A DNA stretch of 64,000 bases from DASSQJ01 sp963772645 (GTDB taxonomy: Bacteria > Actinomycetota > Actinomycetes > Actinomycetales > Dermatophilaceae): NCBI GenBank assembly GCA_963772645.1, contig CAVYYD010000006.1:62001-126000 (forward strand). The letters are read 5' to 3'. The first letter of the stretch is position 1; every line of letters starts with the position of its first letter. The notes beneath the pieces were generated by a model. It was not told the DNA's origin. It made no database searches and saw only the letters and a list, made by a program, of their open reading frames with translations. Shown here in pieces: positions 42,547 to 53,299 of this stretch. A program made the position numbers and the translations under genes.

Positions 42547-43629
42547 ATGGCCACCGACCTCATCGACCTCGGCGAGCACGAGCAGGTGGTGTTCTGCACC
42601 GACCGCGACACCGGGCTGCGCTGCGTCATCGCGCTGCACGACACCTCGCTCGGCCCGGGTCTGGGCGGCACCCGGTTCCACCCCTACCCGTCGATGGATG
42701 CCGCCCTGGCCGACGTCCTGCGGCTCTCCCGCGCCATGTCGTACAAGAACGCGGTCGCCGGCCTCGAGCACGGCGGCGGCAAGGCCGTGGTCCTCGGCGA
42801 CCCGCGCCGCGACAAGACACCCGAGCTGCTGCACGCCTACGGTCGCTTCGTGGAGTCGCTCGGCGGCCGGTACGTCACGGCCTGCGACGTCGGCACCTAC
42901 GTCGCGGACATGGACCTCGTCGGTGAGGAGACCCGGTGGGCCACCGGGCGCTCCCCCGAGCGCGGGGGTGCCGGGGACTCCTCGGTGCTCACCGCGTACG
43001 GGGTCTTCCAGGGGATGCGGGCCGCGGCCCAGCACGTGTGGGGCGAGCCGACCCTCGCCGGGCGCCGGGTCGGCATCGCCGGGGCCGGCAAGGTCGGCGC
43101 GCGGCTGGCCGAGCACCTGCTCGAGGACGGTGCCGAGGTCGTCGTCACCGACGTCGACCCGGCGGCGGTGGAGCGGCTGCGCGCCCGCCACCGCGAGGTC
43201 GGCTCCGTCGCCGACGTCGACGAGCTGGCCCGCGAGCCGCTCGACGTCTTCAGCCCGAACGCCCTGGGCGGGGCGCTCGACGACGACACCGTCGACACGC
43301 TGCGGGCCCGGGTCGTCTGCGGGGGGGCGAACAACCAGCTGGCCAACGGCGCCACCGCCGAGCGGATGGCCGCCCGCGGCATCGTCTACGCCCCCGACTT
43401 CCTCGTCAACGCCGGCGGCGTCATCCAGGTCAGCGACGAGCTGCACGGCTTCGACATGGACCGTGCCCGCGCCCGCACGGCGACCATCTTCGAGCACACC
43501 CTCGAGGTGCTCTCCGGCGCCGCCACGGACGGGGTCACCCCGGCCGTGGCGGCCGACCGGCTCGCCGAGCGGCGGATGGCCGCGGGCGGGCGGACCCCCT
43601 GGCTCCCGGAACATGCGACGCGCCCTTGA
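42547..43629 (+). CDS. vdh: valine/leucine dehydrogenase (Glu/Leu/Phe/Val family)
   Basis: 360-residue NAD-dependent branched-chain amino acid dehydrogenase, as in Streptomyces Vdh. It deaminates valine to 2-oxoisovalerate. The substrate loop is LGPGLGGTRFHPY (about 35-47), the catalytic Lys79 lies in GLEHGGGKAVVLGD, and the NAD loop is VGIAGAGKVGARLAEHLL. VCGGANNQLA and APDFLVNAGGVIQVSDELHG follow. Complete. The ATG is 7 bases after TAGCGT (42535-42540), indicating a leaderless transcript. Confidence 0.91.
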   Translation: MATDLIDLGEHEQVVFCTDRDTGLRCVIALHDTSLGPGLGGTRFHPYPSMDAALADVLRLSRAMSYKNAVAGLEHGGGKAVVLGDPRRDKTPELLHAYGRFVESLGGRYVTACDVGTYVADMDLVGEETRWATGRSPERGGAGDSSVLTAYGVFQGMRAAAQHVWGEPTLAGRRVGIAGAGKVGARLAEHLLEDGAEVVVTDVDPAAVERLRARHREVGSVADVDELAREPLDVFSPNALGGALDDDTVDTLRARVVCGGANNQLANGATAERMAARGIVYAPDFLVNAGGVIQVSDELHGFDMDRARARTATIFEHTLEVLSGAATDGVTPAVAADRLAERRMAAGGRTPWLPEHATRP

Positions 43630-43788
43630 CGTTTCCGGAAGCGGCGTCGCTGTGGGCCTGATCCTCATGTACCGTTGGCGCCACGACAGAACCACAATTC
43701 CCGGGACCGCTCCGCGACGTGGGATGACCCTTCACGGGGCCGTCCAGCCAGCGATGCCGCCCCGGCAGACGCACGAGGGGGTCACGCC

Positions 43789-43980
43789 ATGGGGCGCGGC
43801 CGAGCCAAGGCCAAGCAGACGAAGGTCGCTCGGGAGCTGAAGTACTACAGCCCGGAGACCGACCTCAGCGCGCTTGAGCGAGAACTTCACGGGCAGTCCG
43901 GGAGCGGTGAGCCAACGCGCCGCAACCGCGACCGTGACGACGAGGACGACTACGACTCCTGGGCATCGGGCCGGCGTTGA
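43789..43980 (+). CDS. DUF3073 small protein
   Basis: 63-residue highly charged actinobacterial protein, MGRGRAKAKQTKVARELKYY then SPETDLSALERELHG and an acidic/basic tail. DUF3073 proteins are restricted to actinobacteria, have unknown function, and commonly sit beside purM and purF. Here purM lies 2.7 kb away on the opposite strand with three genes between. A GAGGGGG site precedes the ATG. The region 43630-43788 holds no gene I can support. Confidence 0.9.
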   Translation: MGRGRAKAKQTKVARELKYYSPETDLSALERELHGQSGSGEPTRRNRDRDDEDDYDSWASGRR

Positions 43981-44082
43981 CGCCGACCTGACCCACACCT
44001 CGGGCCACCCGCGCCGCCGTCGCGGGACGTGGTGGCGGTGCACCCCTCCGCTGACGCCTCGGCATCTGCCATGCTCGGGCGC

Positions 44083-45618
44083 ATGAGCGAGACGACTGCC
44101 TCCGCCACCCGGCGCCTCGGCGTCGAGACCACCGGGATCGAGATCATCGACGAGGCCGAACGCACGGCCTCGCCCCGCGACCTGTTCTGGCCGTGGTTCG
44201 CGGCCAACGTGTCGGTCTTCGGGATCTCCTACGCGGCGTTCGTCCTCCAGTTCGGGGTCTCGTTCTGGCAGGGGGTCGTCGTCGCGGTCGTCGGCATCAC
44301 CGTCTCGTTCGCGCTCTGCGGCGTCATCGCGATCGCCGGCAAGCGTGGGTCGGCCCCCACGATGATCCTGTCCCGCGCCGCCTTCGGGGTGACCGGCCAG
44401 AAGGTCCCCGGCGTCATCTCGTGGCTGACCTCGATCGGCTGGGAGACCTTCCTCGCCATCCTCGCCGTCCTCGCCACGTCGACGATCTTCACCCAGCTCG
44501 GGTGGAGCGGCGGGACCGGCACCAAGGTCGTGGCGGCCGTGGTCGTCGCCCTCCTCATCGTCTCCGCGTCGGTCGCGGGCTACCACATCATCATGCGGCT
44601 GCAGTCGGTGCTCACCTGGGTCACCGGCGTCGTCACGATCCTCTACATCGTGCTGACCGTGAAGGACGTCGACTGGGCGGCCGTACAGTCGCTGCCGAGC
44701 GGGTCGCCGCAGGCCGTCGTCGGGGCCCTCGTCATGGTGATGACCGGGTTCGGGCTGGGCTGGATCAACATCGCCGCGGACTGGTCGCGCTACCAGCGGC
44801 GCGACGCCTCCGGCCTGGCCATCGTCGGGTGGAACACCTTCGGCGGCGCGGTCGCACCGGTGGTCCTCGTCCTCTACGGGCTGCTGCTTTCCGGCTCGGA
44901 CCCCAAGCTCGTCGACGGCATCGCCAACGACCCGATCGGGACGCTCGCGACCCTGCTGCCGACCTGGGTGCTCGTCATCTTCCTCGTGGCGGTGATCCTC
45001 TCCCTCGTCTCCGGCGCCGTCCTCGGCATCTACTCCTCCGGGCTGACCCTCCTCTCGCTCGGGGTGCGCATCCCCCGTCCGGCCGCGGCGCTCGTCGACG
45101 GCGTCATCCTCACCCTGGGCACCGTCTGGGTCGTCTTCTTCGCCCAGAGCTTCCTCGGGCCGTTCCAGTCCTTCCTCATCACCCTCGGTGTGCCGCTCGC
45201 CGCCTGGGCCGGGCTGATGATCGGCGACATCTGGCTGCGCCACCGCGACTACACCGACGACGACCTGTTCGACCCCCGAGGCCGGTACGGCAGCTGGGAC
45301 TGGACCTCGATCGGCACGATGGTCGTGGCCTCGGTCATCGGGTGGGGGCTCGTCGTCAACTTCTTCGCCGCCGACGCCCCGTGGAACAACTGGCAGGGCT
45401 ACCTCCTCGAGCCGCTCCGGCTCGGCACCTACGTCAGCACGGGCGAGGGTGCGCCCTACTGGGACGGTCCCTGGGCGTACGCGAACGTCGGGGTGATCGT
45501 CGCGCTCGTCCTCGGCCTGCTCGGCTCGCTCCTGCTGCGCCGCGGGACGGTTCGCCGGCAGGAGTCCCTCGACGGCACCGCGACGACGGGCGCGCGAGCC
45601 GCCGAGCCGGTCCGATGA
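44083..45618 (+). CDS. NCS1 family nucleobase permease (cytosine permease-like)
   Basis: 511-residue 12-helix secondary transporter of the NCS1 (CodB/PurP) family for nucleobases or related compounds. Conserved: LFWPWFAANVSVFGISYAAF (helix 1), SRAAFGVTGQKVPGVISWLTSIGWET (helix 3), GFGLGWINIAADWSRYQRRDAS and IMIGDIWLRHRDY-like sequence in helix 10. The downstream cysteine hydrolase starts inside its stop codon (ATGA), so transport and breakdown of an amide or nucleobase-derived compound are probably linked. Confidence 0.88.
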   Translation: MSETTASATRRLGVETTGIEIIDEAERTASPRDLFWPWFAANVSVFGISYAAFVLQFGVSFWQGVVVAVVGITVSFALCGVIAIAGKRGSAPTMILSRAAFGVTGQKVPGVISWLTSIGWETFLAILAVLATSTIFTQLGWSGGTGTKVVAAVVVALLIVSASVAGYHIIMRLQSVLTWVTGVVTILYIVLTVKDVDWAAVQSLPSGSPQAVVGALVMVMTGFGLGWINIAADWSRYQRRDASGLAIVGWNTFGGAVAPVVLVLYGLLLSGSDPKLVDGIANDPIGTLATLLPTWVLVIFLVAVILSLVSGAVLGIYSSGLTLLSLGVRIPRPAAALVDGVILTLGTVWVVFFAQSFLGPFQSFLITLGVPLAAWAGLMIGDIWLRHRDYTDDDLFDPRGRYGSWDWTSIGTMVVASVIGWGLVVNFFAADAPWNNWQGYLLEPLRLGTYVSTGEGAPYWDGPWAYANVGVIVALVLGLLGSLLLRRGTVRRQESLDGTATTGARAAEPVR

Positions 45619-46164
45619 GCGCTCCGGCGACGCCGGCGCCGGTGCAGGACGGCTGGCTCGTCGTCGTCGACCCGCAGGCGGTCTTCGCCTCCCCGCAGGC
45701 CTCCCCGTGGGGCTCACCGATGTGGGCCCGGGCCGTCCCGAGCATCGCCGACCTCGCCGCACGCTACGGGCCGGAGCGCACCATCGTCACGCGGTTCGTC
45801 GCCGACCCCACACTCGGGGGGTCGTGGGCGCCGTACTACGAGGACTGGCCGTTCGCGCTCGTTCCCGACGACGGACCCGTTGTACGCGGTCGTCCCCGAG
45901 CTGCGCGGCGTCGCGGACCGGGTGCTCACGGCCGGGACGTTCGGCAAGTGGCCGCTGCTGCGTGAGGTCGTCGGCCCCGACGCGCACGTCACCCTCACCG
46001 GCGTCGCGACCGACTGCTGCGTCATCTCCACCGCCCTCCCGATGGCCGACGCCGGGGTGAGCGTGCGGCTCGTGGCCGACGCCTGCGCAGGGTCGACGCC
46101 CGAGAACCACGCCCACGCCCTGGCCGTGATGTCGCTCTACGCCCCGCAGATCACCATCACCTGA
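45615..46164 (+). CDS. isochorismatase-like cysteine hydrolase, frameshifted
   Basis: About 183-codon cysteine hydrolase. The catalytic Asp lies in GWLVVVDPQAVF, the Lys in TAGTFGKWPLL and the nucleophile Cys in TGVATDCCVIST. One extra base near 45880 separates the two frames, and both sides are otherwise intact. The family hydrolyses amides such as nicotinamide, ureidoacrylate or N-carbamoyl compounds. The ATG overlaps the permease stop, so the substrate is probably the permease cargo or derived from it. Confidence 0.85.
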
Positions 46165-46192
46165 CCCGAGGCCAGGCGCCGCCGGCCCCTCC

Positions 46193-46594
46193 TCAGGGGG
46201 TCCCGCCGAGGGCCAGGACCGCGACCCCGGCCACGATGCCCACGGCACCGGCGACCAGACCGGCGACCCGGGCGCCGAGTGCCTCGCCGCGGGCGACCAC
46301 CTCACTCGTCGCGAGGCCCGCGCACCAGCCGACGAGGACCGCCGGCGCCACCTGGGTGACGATGGCGAGGGCATCGACCGTGAGCGACTCGCGGGCGGTC
46401 GCCGCGTTCCACCCGGACGCGAAGACCCAGCCCAGCGCGATGAGGAGGGCCACGAGGGCGGCGAGCACCACGGTCGCGGACGTCAGCACGCCGACGGCCC
46501 AGCGCCGCGTGGTCCTCCTCCGCTCCTCACCGTGACCGGGGTTCCGGCCGGGCCGGGTCGGGGGGTCGGCGAGGGGGCGGTCTGCAGGAGGCAC
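46193..46594 (-). CDS. small three-helix membrane protein, start uncertain
   Basis: About 133 residues with three hydrophobic segments: AVGVLTSATVVLAALVALLI, ALAIVTQVAPAVLVGWCAG and VAGLVAGAVGIVAGVAVLAL. The N-terminal part before the first helix is Arg/Pro-rich and may not be translated. The GTG at 46594 is a tentative start, with no clear ribosome site; a GTG just before the first helix is also possible. I do not recognise the family. It lies downstream of purM on the same strand. Confidence 0.5.
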   Translation of the reverse strand: MPPADRPLADPPTRPGRNPGHGEERRRTTRRWAVGVLTSATVVLAALVALLIALGWVFASGWNAATARESLTVDALAIVTQVAPAVLVGWCAGLATSEVVARGEALGARVAGLVAGAVGIVAGVAVLALGGTP

Positions 46595-46674
46595 ACGACG
46601 AGGATGGCGCGCGGTGCGCCTCCCGTCATGGGGTCCCGTACTCAGCTGCGCGCCCGCCGGTGGTGGGGAGCCCG

Positions 46675-47816
46675 TCAGGCGCCGGGGTGCTCGCCGACGA
46701 GCCGGACCGACCCGCCGTCGACGCCCTTGGCCCCGCGCACGACATCGGCACCTGCCGCGTCCGCGGCGTCGGCGGGCAGCACCTCGCCCATGACCCACGT
46801 GCGGAGGCCGCGACCCTCGAGGGACGTCGCCGCCGCCTCGGCGGAGGCGGCGGGCACCACGGCAGCGAAGCCGACGCCCATGTTCAGGGTGCGCTCGAGG
46901 TCGGCGCGGGGTACCCGACCCGAGTGCAGCCACGAGGCGCGAAGATCGGCGGGGGCGTCCACGACGCGCGGTCGACGCGGGCGTGGACGGATCGCCGGCA
47001 GCACCCGGGCGAGGTTCGCCGCCAGCCCACCGCCGGTCACGTGCGAGAGGGCGTGGACCTCGATCCCGTCGGTGCGGAGGAGGTCGAGCAGGTCCGCGGC
47101 GTACACCCGGGTCGGCTCGAGCAGCTCCTCACCGAGGGTGCGGCCGAGCTCGTCGACGTGCCGGTCCAGCGACCACCCGGCGTGCGCGACGACCCGGCGT
47201 ACGAGCGAGTACCCGTTCGAGTGCAGGCCGCTGCTCGCGAGCCCGAGCACGACGTCGCCGATCTCGACCCGCTGCGGACCGAGCACGTCATCGAGCTCGA
47301 CGACCCCGGTCGCGGCGCCGGCGACGTCGTACTCGTCGGGGCCGAGCAGCCCGGGGTGCTCGGCGGTCTCTCCGCCGACCAGGGCGACCCGTGCCTGCTC
47401 GCACGCCCGCGCGATGCCGGACACGATGGCCGCGACCCGCTCGGGTACGACCTTGCCGCAGGCGATGTAGTCGGTCATGAAGAGCGGCTCGGCCCCGCGT
47501 GACGACGATGTCGTCGACGACCATCCCGACGAGGTCGAACCCGATGGTGTCGTGCCGGTCGAGCGCCTGCGCGATGGCGACCTTGGTGCCGACGCCGTCG
47601 GTGGAGGTGGCGAGCACCGGGTGCCGGTAGGCGGCGAGGGCGCGCGCGTCGAACATCCCCGCGAAGCCGCCGAGCCCGCCGAGCACCTCGGGACGGGTCG
47701 CGCGGCGCACGGCATGCCTTCATCAGCTCGACCGCCCGGTCACCGGCCTCGACGTCGACCCCCGCGGCGGCGTACGTGATGGCGGGGGTCTGGTCGGGCG
47801 CGCTCGGCTCGCTCAC
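46675..47816 (-). CDS. purM: phosphoribosylformylglycinamidine cyclo-ligase, frameshifted
   Basis: AIR synthetase (PurM), fifth step of de novo purine synthesis: ATP-dependent ring closure of FGAM. About 380 codons. The N-terminus ITYAAAGVDVEAGDRAVELMK, the ATP loop LATSTDGVGTKVAIAQALDRHDTIGFDLVGMVVDDI, then LFMTDYIACGKV, VALVGGETAEHPGLL and the C-terminal HVTGGGLAANLARVLP are in three frames, changing near 47500 and 47712. No other damage. As an essential and normally single-copy gene, it argues that the breaks are sequence errors. Confidence 0.92.
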
Positions 47817-47898
47817 TCAGGCAGCCTACCGACGGCACGGGGACGAGCCGCCGGCCGCCCATCGCCCGCCCGGCGGTACGCCTCGGACAAGTCGTTCA

Positions 47899-47930
47899 CC
47901 GGCCCCCGGGAACCTTCGCCCGGGGGCCGG
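47899..47930 (-). terminator. strong terminator after pntB
   Basis: CCGGCCCCCGGG (47899-47910) and CCCGGGGGCCGG (47919-47930) form a perfect 12-bp stem with an 8-nt loop, between the pntB stop and the purM start. Probably ends the pntAB transcript. Confidence 0.65.
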
Positions 47931-47994
47931 AACGGTTCGGGGCCGCCGGTGACGGTTCCGGCATCCGGAGAGAAAGCTGAGGCCGGTGGGGGCG

Positions 47995-49433
<1,439 letters not shown>

Positions 49434-49437
<4 letters not shown>

Positions 49438-50983
49438 CGCGCGGCCTCCTCGCGCTTGAACATCTCGAGCATTCGCGCGGTGACCCGGAAGCCACCGAAG
49501 ACGTTGATGCTCGCGACGAGGATGCCGATGAACGCCACGACGGACACCCAGAAGGCGCCGTGGCCGACCTGGAGGACCGCCCCGACGACGATGATGCCGC
49601 TGATCGCGTTGGTCACCGACATCAGCGGGGTGTGCAGGGCGTGGTGGACGTTCCCGATGACGTAGAAGCCGATGACCACCGAGAGCATGAACACCATGAA
49701 GTGGCCGAGGAACGGCTGCGGTGAGAAGGCGGCGACGAGGAGGAAGACCGCAGCCGCCAGGCCCAGGTAGCCGAGCCGGCGCTGCGGGCTCATCGGCTGC
49801 TTCGGTGGTGGTGGCTCGGCCGGTGGAGCCGCGGGCTGGCCGGCCGGGGCGGCGGAGACCTGCACCGGCGGCGGGGGCCAGAGCACCTCGCCGTCGCGGA
49901 CGACCGTCATCCCCCGCTGGACGACGTCGTCCATGTCGAGGACGGCCTCGCCGTCCTTCTCGGGCGTCAGCAGCTTCATGAGGTTGACGAGGTTGGTACC
50001 GAACAGCTGGGAGGCCTGCGTGGGCAGGCGGCCGGGCAGGTCGGTGTAGCCGAGGATCGTCACGCCGTTGGCGGTGACCACCTTCTCGCCCGGCGACCGT
50101 GCCGGCGACGTTGCCGCCGTTGGACGCGGCCATGTCGACGACGACCGAGCCGGGCTTCATCGAGGCGACCATGGCCTCGTCGATGAGCCGCGGCGCCGGG
50201 CGGCCGGGGATGAGCGCGGTCGTGATGACGATGTCGACGTCGGCGGCCTGCTCGGCGTAGAGCTCGGCGGCCTTGCGGTCGAAGTCGGCGCTCGTCTCGC
50301 GTCGCGTAGCCGTCGGCCGAGGGGCCGGTGTCCTCGACGTCGATCCGGAGGAACTCGCGCGCCCATCGACTCGACCTGCTCGGCGACCTCGGGGCGGGCG
50401 TCGAAGGACCGCACCATCGCGCCGAGCGCAGTTCGCGGTGCCGATCGCCGCGAGGCCGGCGACGCCGGCGCCGACCACCAGCACCTTCGCCGGCGGAACC
50501 TTGCCGGCAGCGGTCACCTGGCCGGTGAAGAACGAGCCGAACTCGTGGGCGGCCTCGATGACCGCGCGGTAGCCGCCGATGTTGGCCATCGAGGACAGCA
50601 CGTCGAGGGACTGCGCCCGGGAGATGCGCGGCACCGCATCCATCGCCAGCGCGGTGACCCCCTGTGCCGGCCAGCTTCTCCACGAGGTCGGGGTTGAGCG
50701 CCGGGGCCATCAGCGAGACGACCACCTGGCCGGGACGCAGCCGCCCGATCTCGACGTCGGTCGGCGCGTTGACCTTCAGGACGACGTCGGCGTTCCACAC
50801 CTCGCCGTCGACGACGTCGGCGCCCGCCGCCTGGTACGCGGCGTCGTCGAAGCTCGCGAGCGCCCCGGCGTCGTTCTCGACGAAGACGGCGTAGCCAAGG
50901 CCCAACAACGCCTTGACGGTGGTCGGGGTGGCGGCGACCCGGGTCTCCCCGGGCAGGGACTCACGGGGAACTCCGATGCGCAC
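49434..50983 (-). CDS. pntA: NAD(P) transhydrogenase subunit alpha, multiply frameshifted
   Basis: About 517-codon full-length PntA with the NAD(H) domain I and three to four membrane helices fused, as in E. coli. The start is RIGVPRESLPGETRVAATP from GTG 50983, with GAGGAGGAG upstream. Then come AMDAVPRISRAQSLDVLSSMANIGGYRAVI, the NAD loop VLVVGAGVAGLAAIGTA, RSFDARPEVAEQVESMGA, ITTALIPGRPAPRLI, and the clean C-terminal part from VTANGVTILGYTDLP to FGGFRVTARML. The frame changes near 50090, 50300, 50360, 50435 and 50670. All parts are conserved, so error is likely. A Pro-rich linker joins domain I to the helices. Confidence 0.9.
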
Positions 50984-51072
50984 AGGAACGCTCCTCCTCA
51001 CACGGCAGGGACGACTCAACCTATCGGGTGCCCTCCCGAGCCCGTGCAGCGGTGTGACCCGGTGAACGCAGC

Positions 51073-51103
51073 GGGCGCCGGTCCGCGGTGCGGACCGGCG
51101 CCC
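51073..51103 (-). terminator. very strong hairpin after the acidic-protein gene
   Basis: GGGCGCCGGTCCGC (51073-51086) and GCGGACCGGCGCCC (51090-51103) form a perfect 14-bp GC stem with a GGT loop, 22 bases past the stop of the acidic protein and before pntA. No T tract is present, but the stem is the strongest I found in the window. Confidence 0.6.
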
Positions 51104-51124
51104 TCTGCGCTTCCCTGGTGCCTC

Positions 51125-52486
51125 TCAGCCCTCGGACCTGCGGAAGCCCGACCGCTCGGCGGCACCCTCGTCGTAGAACCAGACGTCCGGGTCGGCGTCG
51201 GCGTAGCCGGCGTCGTCGGGCGTGCGGAAGGTCATCGTGTCCCGGTAGCCGGCGACCGGGTGGTCCATCGGCTGGGCGCCGTCCTCGAGCGGAGCGGCGG
51301 AGCCGACGCCGAACCCGCCGTCGCGGATCTCGTGGAACTCCGAGACGCGCCGGGCGCGCGAGGGTCCGTCGGTATCGGGCTGCTCGGGGTCGCGCGGCTC
51401 GGGGTCGGGCTGCTGCTCGGCGCCGGACGTCTCGACCGCCGACGTCTCGACCTCGGAGGAGCGCTCCGCCTCCTGGTCGAGCGCCTCCCGGTCCTCGGCC
51501 AGACGGTCGCCGCGCTCGCGGTTCTCGGCCAGCAGGTCGCCCTCGTCGGCGCCCCAGTCGCGCTCCGAGGTCGGGTCGTAGCGCTCCTCCGTCGGCTCCT
51601 CCACCCGCTCCGAGGCCGGGGCCTGCGCCTCCTCGCCGGGCTCGAGGACCGACTCGTCGGTCGGATGCTCGCCCTCGGCGACGGTGGACTCGCCCGCCGT
51701 ACCGTCCTCGACGGCCTCCCGGGACGGCAGGTGGCCACCGTCGGCGAGCGCCGGCTCGGTGGAGGCGTAGGAGTCGGTGTCGGCGAGGATCACAGCCTCG
51801 GTATCGGGGTGCTCCGCTGCGCCCGGTGCTCCCTCGGCATCGCCGGCCTCGACGTCGCCGTCACCCGTTCCGGCGCGCTCCTCGTCGCCCGACTCGTCCC
51901 GGAGGAGGCCACGCGCCGACTCGTCCGGGAGCGTGGGCTCCACCGGATCCGCCTGGTCCTCGGCGAGGACGGGCTCGCTGGCCGCGTAGGAGTCGGTGTC
52001 GGCGACGATGGAGATCCCGTCGGCATCGTCCGCCGCCTCCTCGGAGCCGGCGGCGGTCCGCTCCGTGGGCGCGCCGTCCTCCGCCGCGTCGTCGCGCGGA
52101 CCGCCCCACTCCCCGTGAGGTGACTCGGCATCCGCCGCGGCACCCTCGGAGGCCGGACGGCGAGCCGCGGCCCCGCCCTCGGCGGCAGTGGTGTCGGCGG
52201 GCTCGTCGTGCGCAGCGCTGTCGCTCATATCCCGGCTGGTACCCACGGGTGCGCCGGCCCAAACCTCCCGCTCCGTGGCCGGCTCGTCGATGTCGTCGCC
52301 GTCCCCCGCGTCGTCACGGTAGTCGGCGGCCGAGGCGATCCGGGCACTCCGCTCCTCGTCGGCCCGCTCCTCGTCGGTCCGGGGCTCCTCGACCGCGCCC
52401 CCGTGCTCGTCCTGTCGCCCCCAGGCCGCGGCGCCGACGGCGGCGGCCGCCGCGGCACCGGCGACCGGGGCGGTCGACGCGCTCAA
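51125..52486 (-). CDS. acidic low-complexity repeat protein
   Basis: 453-residue protein, strongly acidic (rich in Asp, Glu, Ala) and probably disordered. An Ala-rich hydrophobic stretch lies at 9-23. Two copies of the motif ADTDSYA, followed by S/T-EP-x-LA, occur at 162-175 and 235-248, and the tail is Tyr/Asp-rich (DAGYADADPDVWFYDEG, then AAERSGFRR). No domain or enzyme motif is recognised. The start is TTG at 52486, supported because it overlaps the stop of the upstream coiled-coil gene (TTGA). The conserved tail suggests a docking peptide, by inference. Confidence 0.72.
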   Translation of the reverse strand: MSASTAPVAGAAAAAAVGAAAWGRQDEHGGAVEEPRTDEERADEERSARIASAADYRDDAGDGDDIDEPATEREVWAGAPVGTSRDMSDSAAHDEPADTTAAEGGAAARRPASEGAAADAESPHGEWGGPRDDAAEDGAPTERTAAGSEEAADDADGISIVADTDSYAASEPVLAEDQADPVEPTLPDESARGLLRDESGDEERAGTGDGDVEAGDAEGAPGAAEHPDTEAVILADTDSYASTEPALADGGHLPSREAVEDGTAGESTVAEGEHPTDESVLEPGEEAQAPASERVEEPTEERYDPTSERDWGADEGDLLAENRERGDRLAEDREALDQEAERSSEVETSAVETSGAEQQPDPEPRDPEQPDTDGPSRARRVSEFHEIRDGGFGVGSAAPLEDGAQPMDHPVAGYRDTMTFRTPDDAGYADADPDVWFYDEGAAERSGFRRSEG

Positions 52487-53107
52487 CGGGCGGACTCCTC
52501 GCCGCGGGCCTCCGCCTCCTCGCGGGCCCGGCGGCGCTCCGCGCGGGTCATCGGCAGCCCGTCCTCGCCCACGACCGTCCCCGCACGGTCGTCGGTGTCG
52601 GCGTCACGATCGGCGTCCGGGTCCACCTCGGCGCCCGGCTCGGTGGCCGGCTCGCCCGCGGCCGGCCCCCTCGCGGCCGGCTCCCCCGCGCCGTCCTCGG
52701 GCTCGGGTGCCGGCTCCGGGACCGCGTCCTCGGGCACCGGCGGGAAGCTGGACTCCTTGACGTCCGGGTCGACGTCGTCGGCGCGCCGCATCATCGCCTC
52801 GTACTCCTGGCGCGTGGCCTCGGCGGCCCGGCGACTGCTCCTCGGCCTCGGCCTCGCAGACGCGCCGCCGCGCGCGCGGCCTCCTCGGCCTCGGCCCGGG
52901 CGACGCCGGCACGCTCCTCGGCCTGGGCGGCGAAGGACCCCTGGCCGGCCATCGCCGCGCGCGACGCCCTCGGCCTCCGAGCGCAGCCCGGCGGCCTCGA
53001 CCCGGTGCTCCTCCCGTCGGGCCGAGCTGCGCCGCAGGATGAGCGCGACGAGCGCCGCCGCCACGAGGACGAGGAGCGATGATGAGGATGAGCTGACCGG
53101 TCGTCAT
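52483..53107 (-). CDS. single-pass membrane coiled-coil protein with acidic tail, frameshifted
   Basis: About 207 codons. The N-terminus MTTGQLILII runs into a single membrane helix (AAALVALILRR). A charged Ala/Glu/Arg-rich coiled coil follows (RREEHRVEAAGLRSEA, then AAQAEERAGVARAEAEEAARAAA). Next come RRAAEATRQEYEAMMRRADDVDPDVKESSF and a Pro/Glu/Asp-rich tail ending LPMTRAERRRAREEAEARGEE. The frame changes near 53080, 52960 and 52835-52870. Family not recognised. Its stop overlaps the TTG of the acidic protein, so the two are produced together and may form one envelope-associated unit. Confidence 0.68.
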
Positions 53108-53299
53108 GGTGCTTCCTGTCTCGGACGCTGGGGTTCTGCGCGGACAACCTACCGGCGGCCGGGCCGCCTCGGCGGCTCCGGGCCCGGTCCCCGCCGCGCC
53201 GGAAACCTAGGGGCTCGCCGCCCGGCGCGCCACCCGAGCGGCCGGGCCTGGGCAGCCTCCGGGGCGCCACGTCCGCGGGTGCCACCGATCCGGCCGGGG

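Noticed and set aside
46675..47816. purM as a true pseudogene
   Set aside because: Only two indels, all motifs intact, and the gene is required for purine synthesis. Consistent with the many other indels in the window.
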